Source: Streptomyces sp. NK08204
Lineage (GTDB): Bacteria > Actinomycetota > Actinomycetes > Streptomycetales > Streptomycetaceae
DNA length: 39,511 bases
Direction of reading: 5' to 3'
Assembly (NCBI RefSeq): GCF_020400585.1
Contig: NZ_JAINVF010000040.1
Location: 1 to 39,511, forward strand
Shown: positions 17,007-22,529 of the stretch, in pieces
Numbering within the stretch: the first letter of the stretch is position 1
How the letters are laid out: every line of letters starts with the position of its first letter
The notes under the pieces: model-generated
Database searches by the model: none
Seen by the model: only the letters and a program-made list of their open reading frames with translations
Told to the model about the DNA's origin: nothing
Position numbers and translations under genes: made by a program

Positions 17007-17448
17007 GCGGGCTCCGTTCCCCGGTCTCCTGATCGGCTCCGTTCCGTCGTAGGCCGTTGTTCGGCCGTGGGCCGGGCGGGGGTCGGTCGCGCAGTTCTCT
17101 GTGCGCGTGGGTGACGGTGCGTCACAGGCGCGGTGCCTGATGTCCGCCTTCCGCACACCTTGGGCGCGGGCTCCGTTCCCCCGGTCTCCTGATCGGCTCC
17201 GTCCCGTCGTAGGCCGTTCTTCGGCCGTGGGCCGGGCGGGGGTCGGTCGCGCAGTTCTCTGTGCGCGTGGGTGACGGTGCGTCACAGGCGCGGTGCCTGA
17301 TGTCCGCCTTCCGCACACCTTGGGCGCGGGCTCCGTTCCCCCGGTCTCCTGATCGGCTCCGTTCCGTCGTAGGCCGTTGTTCGGCCGTGGGCCGGGCGGG
17401 GGTCGGTCGCGCCGTTCTGCGTGCGCGTGGGTGACGGTGCGTCACAGG
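17007..17448. repeat. Three tandem ~160-bp direct repeats between convergent genes
   Basis: Unit 1 is 17007-17165, unit 2 is 17166-17325, and unit 3 is 17326-17448, where it runs into the 3' end of the glycosylase gene. Units 1 and 2 differ at only a few bases. Each unit holds three inverted repeats: AGGCCG-TTGTT-CGGCC(G), CGCGCA/TGCGCG around an 8-base loop, and GTGACG-GTG-CGTCAC. Units 1 and 2 end with a 26-base segment (17136-17161 and 17296-17321) that matches the last codons of the glycosylase gene (17452-17474) with a few changes. The array therefore looks like duplicated gene tail plus terminator. It fills the 463-bp gap, which has no gene of its own. Confidence 0.9.
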
Positions 17449-18419
17449 AGCCCGATGTCCACCTTCCGCATCTTCGGCGCCCGCCGCGCCGGCCCGTGTC
17501 CGCTCAGCAGGATCAACCGAGCCGCCCGATGCCGCTGCCCGGCGTACGGCTCGAGCAAGCGCAGCATCTCCGTGTCGTCGGCATCCCGGTTCCCCGCCAG
17601 CACCCACCCCACGATCCCCGGCAGATGCAGATCCCCGACGGTCACCGCGTCCGCCGCCCCGAGGCTGCGCTGTACGACCTCCGCCGACGTCCAGGGCCCG
17701 ATGCCCGGTACGACCTCCAGCCGCGCCCGGGCCTCGGCGGCAGGCATCCCCACCGCCTCCTCCAGCCGCGCAGCGACCCGTACGGCCCGCAGGATCGTGG
17801 CCGCCCGTTTGTCGTCCACCCCGGCCCGGTGCCACTCCCAGGAGGGAATCAGCGCCCAGCCGCGGGGCGCCGGCATCACGAACATCGGCCGCTCGCCCGC
17901 GCCCGCGGGCCCCGGCGCCGGCTCCCCGAACCTCCGGACCAGCAGCCGCCAGGCCCGGTACGCCTCGTCGGCCGTGACCTTCTGCTCCAGGACCGACGGG
18001 ATCAACGACTCCAGCACCAGCCCGGTCCGGGTCAGCCGCAGCCCCGGCCGCCGGTGCCGGGCCAGGGCCACCACCCGGTGCCGGGGCACGAACGCGTCCG
18101 GGTCGTCGGCCGCGCCGAGCAGCTCCGGGAGCTGCTCCAGCAGCCAGTCGGCTCCGGGCCCCCACGCCTGCGCGCGCACCTCACCGTCGTCCGCGCACAC
18201 CCGCAGCGTCCCCGGCCCGGCGGGCGTACGGCTGGCCCGCCACACGGAGCCGTCCGGCGTGGCCCGGAACGTCGGGTCGGCGGGTCCGCGCCGCAGCGGG
18301 CCGAGGACCAGGCCGAGGTCGAGCGGGCCGTCCGGGCGCCACCGGCGCACCCGCGGCGGTGCCACGGCTTGCCGCGGCACCCCGGCGGGCAGGGCGCCAT
18401 GGCCGGTGAGCACGGGCAT
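17442..18419 (-). CDS. HhH-GPD family DNA glycosylase (AlkA/3-methyladenine glycosylase 2-like)
   Basis: Removes damaged (for example alkylated) bases from DNA, by family. The 325-residue product has a ~110-residue N-terminal domain, a LIPSVLEQKVTADEAYRAWRLL helix that begins the glycosylase core, the helix-hairpin-helix EVVPGIGPWTSAEVV (235-249), and VGDLHLP, where Asp263 aligns with the catalytic Asp of AlkA. No Cys4 iron-sulfur cluster is present, which argues against the endonuclease III branch. Start ATG 18419 has GGGAGGGG five bases upstream; that site lies inside a hairpin. The last codons are copied in the repeat array downstream. fbiB ends 157 bases upstream on the same strand. Confidence 0.85.
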   Translation of the reverse strand: MPVLTGHGALPAGVPRQAVAPPRVRRWRPDGPLDLGLVLGPLRRGPADPTFRATPDGSVWRASRTPAGPGTLRVCADDGEVRAQAWGPGADWLLEQLPELLGAADDPDAFVPRHRVVALARHRRPGLRLTRTGLVLESLIPSVLEQKVTADEAYRAWRLLVRRFGEPAPGPAGAGERPMFVMPAPRGWALIPSWEWHRAGVDDKRAATILRAVRVAARLEEAVGMPAAEARARLEVVPGIGPWTSAEVVQRSLGAADAVTVGDLHLPGIVGWVLAGNRDADDTEMLRLLEPYAGQRHRAARLILLSGHGPARRAPKMRKVDIGLL

Positions 18420-18424
18420 GGGAG

Positions 18425-18455
18425 CCCCTCCCACGCCTTTCGGGCTGTGGGGGAG
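18425..18455 (-). promoter_or_regulatory. Hairpin covering the ribosome binding site of the glycosylase gene
   Basis: On the plus strand CCCCTCCCACGCC (18425-18437) can pair imperfectly with GGGCTGTGGGGGAG (18442-18455). In the glycosylase mRNA the right arm is the Shine-Dalgarno GGGAGGGG. The sequence resembles the dispersed GC-rich hairpin elements common in Streptomyces. Just upstream in the transcript a 10-base unit, TGAGGTCCTG, is tandemly repeated (plus-strand 18489-18508). Confidence 0.5.
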
Positions 18456-18576
18456 CGTGGGCCGCTGGGGGAAACGTCCTGCCACGAGTGAGGTCCTGTG
18501 AGGTCCTGGGGGATGCCGGAGCTGTCCTAAGAGACTAGGCGACCAGGCGGTGTCCGGCTGCTGTGCGAACCGCCAC

Positions 18577-19920
18577 TCACCGCACTTCGACGAACGCCTC
18601 CGCGTCCCGCTCCGGGCGCGGTCTCGGCTCCTGCGCGGGATGTCCGATCGCCACTGCGCCCATCGGGTCCCAGTGCGCGGGCAGGTCGAGCACCTCGCGC
18701 ACCACGTCCCGGCAGAACATCGTGGACGACACCCAGGCCGAGCCCAGCTGCTCCCCGGCCAGCGCGACCAGGAAGTTCTGCACGCCCGCGCCGGCGGCGA
18801 CCACGAACATCTCCCGCTCCGCGCCGTCCCGACGGGCGTCCCCGTAGCGGTGCGAGCCGTCCATGACGAGACAGGGCACGGCCAGATACGGCGCGTTGCG
18901 CAGTACGTCGCCGCGGCGGACGCGACGGGCGATGGACTCCTCTGTCCTGCCGTCGCCGCGCAGGTCGGCGATCCAGGCGTCGCGCATCGCGTCGAGCAGC
19001 CGGGTGCGTGTCCGCTCGGACTCCAGCAGGACGAACCGCCAGGGGGTGGTGTGGTGTGGTGCGGGCGCGGTCACGGCCGCGGCCACCGCGCGGCGCACCG
19101 CGCCGGGGTCCACGGGTGCGTCGGTGAAGGCGCGCACGGTCCGCCGCAGGGTCACCGCCTCCCGGACCGCCTCGGAGGTGCCGAGCCGGAACATGTCGCT
19201 GTGGGCGTCGCGCACCAGCGCCCGCGCCCCCGTGCCGGCGCCGTCGTCCTGCGCCGGGGTCACCAGGTGCGGCAGCCCGCGCACCACGGCGACCGGACGC
19301 CCCTCCGCCTTGCCCTTGACCAGATCGCCGGCGGCGGCCAGTTCGTCGGCCGTGGCGACGACCGTCGCGTGCAGCGGGTTGCCGTACGCGTCCGTGCCCC
19401 CGCGCAGATCGTCCAGCACGCGCACCCCGGCCGCGCCGATGGCGACGTCCGTGAGCCCGGAGCGCCAGGGGCGCCCGAAGGTGTCGGTGATGACGACACC
19501 GACGTCGACATGGAGGGTGTCGCGCAGGCCGTCACGGATCGCGCGTGCCGACGCGTCGGGGTCCTCGGGCAGCAACAGCACGGTACCGGCGGGAGTGTTG
19601 GAGGCATCGACCCCGGCGGCGGCCATGACCAGCCCCTGCCGGTTCTCCACGATGCGGAGCGTGCCGCGCCGGGCCACGACCCGCACCGTCTCGGCGTCGA
19701 TGGCCGCCTCCCGGTCGGCCGCCTCCACGATCCGGCCCTCGGCCTTGGAGACGATCTTGGAGGTGACGATCACCACGTCCCCGTCGGCCAGCCCCGGGCC
19801 GGCGTCGGCGATCAGCTTGGCCAGGTCGTCACCCGGCCGCACCTCGGGGAACCCGGGCAAGGCCCAGACCCGGTATCCGGGGGGCTCCTGCGCCGCCGCG
19901 CCGGCGGCTGCCTCGCTCAC
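18577..19920 (-). CDS. fbiB: Coenzyme F420 biosynthesis protein FbiB: F420-0:gamma-glutamyl ligase fused to FMN nitroreductase domain
   Basis: Adds glutamates to F420-0 and, through its second domain, reduces the dehydro precursor using FMN. The 447-residue product has a CofE domain over the first ~245 residues (GFPEVRPGDDLAKLI, DGDVVIVTSKIVSKAEGR, ITDTFGRPWRSG) and a nitroreductase-fold domain after about 255 (RRTVRAFTDAPVDPGAVRRAV, PHHTTPWRFVLL, GAGVQNFLVAL). This fused length is typical of actinobacterial FbiB; archaeal CofE lacks the second domain. Start GTG 19920 overlaps the fbiA stop in a GTGA, indicating translational coupling. It is the last clear gene of the fbiA-fbiB unit. Confidence 0.93.
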   Translation of the reverse strand: MSEAAAGAAAQEPPGYRVWALPGFPEVRPGDDLAKLIADAGPGLADGDVVIVTSKIVSKAEGRIVEAADREAAIDAETVRVVARRGTLRIVENRQGLVMAAAGVDASNTPAGTVLLLPEDPDASARAIRDGLRDTLHVDVGVVITDTFGRPWRSGLTDVAIGAAGVRVLDDLRGGTDAYGNPLHATVVATADELAAAGDLVKGKAEGRPVAVVRGLPHLVTPAQDDGAGTGARALVRDAHSDMFRLGTSEAVREAVTLRRTVRAFTDAPVDPGAVRRAVAAAVTAPAPHHTTPWRFVLLESERTRTRLLDAMRDAWIADLRGDGRTEESIARRVRRGDVLRNAPYLAVPCLVMDGSHRYGDARRDGAEREMFVVAAGAGVQNFLVALAGEQLGSAWVSSTMFCRDVVREVLDLPAHWDPMGAVAIGHPAQEPRPRPERDAEAFVEVR

Positions 19921-20876
19921 GCTCCCCGCACCTCCTCGGCCAGAGCCAGCGCCTCCCGTGCCATCTGCGCCGTCGCCTCCACGTCGGTCATCATCAGCGG
20001 TACGGCCCTGCAGCGGATCCCGTCCGCCTCGACGCGCGCGACGGCGTCCGCGTCCACCGTGTCGACCAGCCAGCCGTCCAGCAGTCCGGAGCCGTAGTGT
20101 TCGGCGACCGCGGCGGCCGAGGACTCCACACCGACCGCGGCGAGCACCTTGTCGGCCATCCCGCGCACGGGTGCGTCGCCGACGATGGGGGACAGCCCCA
20201 CCACGGGCACGCCCGCCTCGGCGATGGCCTCCCGGATGCCGGGCACGGCGAGGATCGTGCCGATGGAGACGACGGGGTTGGACGGCGGGAAGAGGACGAC
20301 GTCCGCCTCGGCGATGGCCTCCAGGACGCCCGGCGCGGGCTTGGCCCGCTCGGCGCCGACCGGGACGACCGCCTCGGCCGGCACGGAGGCGCGCAGCCGC
20401 ACCCAGTACTCCTGGAAGTGGACCGCCTTGCGCTCGCCGTCCACCTCGACGGCCACGTGCGTCTCCACGCGGTCGTCGGTCATGGGGATCAGCCGTACGC
20501 CCGGCTGCCACCGGTCGCACAGCGCCTCCGTCACCGCGCTGAGCGGATAGCCGGCGCCCAGCATCTGCGTCCGCACGATGTGCGTGGCGAAATCCCGGTC
20601 GCCGAGCCCGAACCAGTCCGGGCCGACGCCGTAGGCCGCCAGCTCCTCCTTGAGGTGGAAGGTCTCGTCCTGCCGTCCCCAGCCCTGCTCCTCGTTGATG
20701 CCGCCGCCCAGCGTGTACATCACCGTGTCGAGGTCGGGGCAGACCTTCAGCCCGAAGAGGTGGATGTCGTCGCCGGTGTTGCCGATGACGGTGATGTCCG
20801 CTTCCGGCACGGCCCGCTTCAGACCGCGCAGGAACCGGGCACCGCCGATGCCGCCTGCCAGAACCACAATGCGCAT
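19917..20876 (-). CDS. fbiA: FbiA (CofD), phosphoenolpyruvyl/2-phospholactate transferase of F420 biosynthesis
   Basis: Transfers the activated phospho-enolpyruvyl or lactyl group to the deazaflavin Fo to make (dehydro-)F420-0. The 319-residue product starts MRIVVLAGGIGGARFLRGL, the typical CofD nucleotide-binding start, followed by NTGDDIHLFGLKVCPDLDTVMYTL with conserved Asp residues for metal and substrate, and FPPSNPVVSIGTIL. ATG 20876 is fixed by this motif. No ribosome binding site precedes it, so translation may depend on ribosomes finishing the cysteine dioxygenase gene, which stops only 34 bases upstream. It overlaps fbiB by 4 bases. Confidence 0.94.
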   Translation of the reverse strand: MRIVVLAGGIGGARFLRGLKRAVPEADITVIGNTGDDIHLFGLKVCPDLDTVMYTLGGGINEEQGWGRQDETFHLKEELAAYGVGPDWFGLGDRDFATHIVRTQMLGAGYPLSAVTEALCDRWQPGVRLIPMTDDRVETHVAVEVDGERKAVHFQEYWVRLRASVPAEAVVPVGAERAKPAPGVLEAIAEADVVLFPPSNPVVSIGTILAVPGIREAIAEAGVPVVGLSPIVGDAPVRGMADKVLAAVGVESSAAAVAEHYGSGLLDGWLVDTVDADAVARVEADGIRCRAVPLMMTDVEATAQMAREALALAEEVRGA

Positions 20877-20910
20877 GAACCCAAGTCTTGCAGGCGGGTC
20901 CGACAATGCG

Positions 20911-21468
20911 TCAGGCGCGCACCGTTCGCGGTCCGGTCTGCTGTCCGGGGCGTGCCTCGCGGCGCTGGGGCGTGTGCATCGGCATCTCGGTCAGGCCCGG
21001 GAAGTACACGTGCAGGCTGACCGCCGGTTCCAGCGTGTCGTTGACGACCTCGTGCGCGTATCCGGGCGCGAACACCCGCTGGGCGCCCGCCGTCAGCGTG
21101 CGCGTGGCGCGTTCGGTGCGCTCGGTGAGGGTGCCCTCGAGCACGGTGAGGACACCGGAGGAGCGGCCGTGGCCGTGCAGTCCGCTGCCCTGGCCCGGCA
21201 CCCACGACAGCAGCCACACCTCGTAGCCGAGGGGGGTCTCCCCTGCTCGAGCGGAGCCGGTGGCCGGGGGAACGGTGCGCAGGCGGTGGTACCAGCGGGT
21301 GGTGGCGTCGTAGCGGACGAGATGCGCCCACTGGGAGCGGTCGGCGGCGATCGAGCGCGCGAGGCCGACGAACTCGGCGACGGTGGCCGGGTGCTCGCGC
21401 GGTGGCTGGAGCAGGTGCGGCACCTCGAGGATGTCGCCGGCGATCTGGAGGTCGTTGTCGCTGTTCAT
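20911..21468 (-). CDS. Cysteine dioxygenase family protein (cupin)
   Basis: Oxidises cysteine thiol to cysteine sulfinate with O2 and Fe(II), the first step of cysteine breakdown. The 185-residue product has the cupin ligands of this family: HGH (His98 and His100) in GSGLHGHGRSSGVLTVLEG, and His139 in FAPGYAHEVVND, a three-His iron site. LHVYFPG (Tyr155) corresponds to the catalytic Tyr strand. Residues about 66-80 (VPPATGSARAGETPL) look inserted and coincide with a dispersed GC-rich repeat element. ATG 21468 has GAGGA 12 bases upstream. A Cys-rich leader ORF and alternative hairpins precede it. It is probably cotranscribed with fbiA and fbiB. Confidence 0.88.
   Translation of the reverse strand: MNSDNDLQIAGDILEVPHLLQPPREHPATVAEFVGLARSIAADRSQWAHLVRYDATTRWYHRLRTVPPATGSARAGETPLGYEVWLLSWVPGQGSGLHGHGRSSGVLTVLEGTLTERTERATRTLTAGAQRVFAPGYAHEVVNDTLEPAVSLHVYFPGLTEMPMHTPQRREARPGQQTGPRTVRA
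21231..21272. repeat. Dispersed Streptomyces-type GC-rich repeat inside the cysteine dioxygenase coding region
   Basis: The stretch runs from a six-G run into TCTCCCCTGCTCGAGCGGAG and on to a second G-run. It has the look of small repeated elements built around a GCTCGAGC core with C/G-run flanks that are common between Streptomyces genes. Here it lies within an ORF and keeps the frame, encoding roughly residues 66-79 between two conserved parts of the protein. Confidence 0.5.
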
Positions 21469-21483
21469 AGGTGCGGTGGTTCC

Positions 21484-21537
21484 TCGGTGAAAGAAGGAGG
21501 AGGAGAGGGAACGGACACCGAGTCGACGCGGACTCGG
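21484..21537 (-). promoter_or_regulatory. Candidate attenuator: two mutually exclusive hairpins before cysteine dioxygenase
   Basis: On the minus strand hairpin 1 is CCGAGTC-CGCGTC-GACTCGG (21537 to 21518), followed by a ~28-base pyrimidine tract (CCCTCTCCTCCTCCTTC core), so it could act as a terminator. Hairpin 2 pairs TCGGTG (21521 to 21516), which overlaps the 3' arm of hairpin 1, with CACCGA (21489 to 21484), which runs into the GAGGA ribosome binding site (21485-21481). The CTCC tract could also pair with GAGGA. Only one of hairpins 1 and 2 can form. A further short pairing links CAGGT inside the leader ORF with ACCTG just after its stop. Energies were not calculated. Confidence 0.55.
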
Positions 21538-21561
21538 CCCACAAGCCGGAGCAGGTGTGGC

Positions 21562-21657
21562 TCAACAGCTGGAACAGCAACAACAGCTACAGCGGACCTG
21601 GGCAGCACCGTGGGACCCGGCGGTGCGGGTCGAGGTGAGTGCCAAGTTCGCGAGCAT
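21562..21657 (-). CDS. Poly-cysteine leader peptide (31 aa), probably leaderless, upstream of cysteine dioxygenase
   Basis: ATG at 21657 opens 31 codons that end in codons for C-S-C-C-C-C-S-S-C followed by TGA: six Cys in the last nine residues (residues 23-31). The first 22 residues (MLANLALTST, then RTAGSHGAAQVR) look like neither a signal peptide nor a domain, so the peptide itself is probably not the product that matters. No ribosome binding site precedes the ATG, but a TTGACA promoter places the transcription start at or next to it, so a leaderless mRNA is likely. In mycobacteria, leaderless short ORFs with Cys tracts are known to act as cysteine-responsive attenuators by ribosome pausing. 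The stop is 94 bases before the cysteine dioxygenase ATG, with alternative hairpins between. No expression evidence is available from sequence alone. Confidence 0.7.
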   Translation of the reverse strand: MLANLALTSTRTAGSHGAAQVRCSCCCCSSC

Positions 21658-21664
21658 GCCCACT

Positions 21665-21693
21665 AGGACAGCGGTTCACACCCGCACTGTCAA
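21665..21693 (-). promoter_or_regulatory. Promoter of the poly-Cys leader / cysteine dioxygenase transcript
   Basis: On the minus strand the -35 box TTGACA (21693 to 21688) is perfect. With a 17-base spacer the -10 is TGTCCT (21670 to 21665), then AGTGGGC and the ATG at 21657. Transcription would start at or within a base or two of the A of the ATG, matching leaderless initiation. The -10 box is weak. Confidence 0.65.
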
Positions 21694-21847
21694 CTCGGCG
21701 CCCGGAATGTGGGACGTCTTTCACCTCATCCGGTTCATCTCCGGGGTGAAGGGTTTGTTCAGCCGCACCCCGGGACACATGGCGCACATCCGCGCACATC
21801 CGACCGCGTGGGTGTCGCGGAACGCGATCGAACGAAGAGACGTCCTT

Positions 21848-21879
21848 CTTCGTACAGAGGTCTGGACGGCTTCGTACAG
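21848..21879 (+). promoter_or_regulatory. Direct repeat CTTCGTACAG x2, 22 bp apart, upstream of whiB
   Basis: CTTCGTACAG occurs at 21848-21857 and 21870-21879, two helical turns apart, about 107 bases upstream of the whiB -35. Further up, TTCACC (21720-21725) and GGTGAA (21745-21750) form an inverted repeat. These are candidate regulator sites in the 430-bp divergent region between the leader ORF and whiB. I cannot assign a protein. I see no convincing gene here. Confidence 0.35.
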
Positions 21880-21985
21880 GGTCCTGGAGGGGGCTCGACA
21901 GGCCTCCGGTTTATGGTGATTTGAACACTTTCCGCATGGCCTTGGTTCCGCAGGGTGAATAACGGGCCCAATAGCAGATCTCGGC

Positions 21986-22015
21986 TTGACTCGCCCGGAG
22001 CAGCACACTTGTAAT
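21986..22015 (+). promoter_or_regulatory. whiB promoter
   Basis: TTGACT (21986-21991), an 18-base spacer, and TGTAAT (22010-22015) form a good housekeeping-sigma promoter. The transcript would start near 22022, giving a leader of about 65 bases. TTTCACTC directly follows the -10. The whiB ribosome binding site is GAGGGG six bases before the ATG. Confidence 0.7.
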
Positions 22016-22087
22016 TTCACTCGTGTCGTTCAGCCGGGACCGTTAACGGCTACGCACGGGGACGCGAAAGACAGACGAGGGGCGCAC

Positions 22088-22351
22088 ATGACCGAGCTGG
22101 TGCAGCAACTGCTGGTCGACGACGCGGACGAGGAGCTCGGCTGGCAGGAGCGCGCGCTGTGCGCCCAGACCGACCCCGAGTCCTTCTTCCCCGAGAAGGG
22201 CGGCTCCACCAGAGAGGCGAAGAAGGTCTGCCTCGCCTGCGAGGTCCGCTCCGAATGCCTCGAGTACGCCCTCGCCAACGACGAGCGCTTCGGCATCTGG
22301 GGCGGTCTTTCCGAGCGTGAACGCCGACGCCTGAAGAAGGCCGCCGTGTGA
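22088..22351 (+). CDS. whiB: WhiB, [4Fe-4S] transcription factor for sporulation septation
   Basis: The 87-residue product has the four cluster-binding cysteines at 25, 48, 51 and 57 (a C-x22-C-x2-C-x5-C spacing), the G-I-W-G-G turn at 69-73 and a basic C-terminal tail (RERRRLKKAA) that contacts DNA. The MTELVQQLLVDDADEELGWQ opening and the length fit WhiB itself better than other Wbl paralogues. WhiB acts with WhiA, and with the principal sigma factor, to switch aerial hyphae from growth to septation. It has its own promoter (21986-22015) and a terminator-like stem after the stop. Confidence 0.96.
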   Translation: MTELVQQLLVDDADEELGWQERALCAQTDPESFFPEKGGSTREAKKVCLACEVRSECLEYALANDERFGIWGGLSERERRRLKKAAV

Positions 22352-22376
22352 TCACACGTACACAGAGTCCTCATGA

Positions 22377-22417
22377 ACGGCCCGTCGCCCGGGGGTTATC
22401 CACAGGCGGCGGGCCGT
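22377..22417 (+). terminator. Hairpin after whiB with a DnaA-box sequence in its loop
   Basis: ACGGCCCGTCGCC (22377-22389) pairs with GGCGGCGGGCCGT (22405-22417) over 13 bp, one G-U. The 15-base loop contains TTATCCACA (22396-22404), a perfect match to the classical DnaA-box consensus. The stem begins 25 bases after the whiB stop. The rest of the gap to 22529 shows nothing clear. Confidence 0.7.
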
Positions 22418-22529
22418 CCTCATGCCCAGCCGATAGTGTGGTGGCTCGTCCGAGACGCCCCGCTGTTCCCTCGACCCCGAGGAGGCACAGGCGTCCACCG
22501 CAGTCCATCGAACCGGGGCCCGTACCTCG

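Noticed and set aside
21774..21778. A single GACAC (WhiA-type) motif upstream of whiB
   Set aside because: A five-base match is expected often by chance and there is no second element at a meaningful distance.
21557..21919. A 120-codon plus-strand ORF upstream of whiB (Gln-rich start)
   Set aside because: Its Gln-rich start is the reverse complement of the Cys codons of the minus-strand leader ORF; the rest runs through promoter DNA and lacks a ribosome binding site and coding bias.
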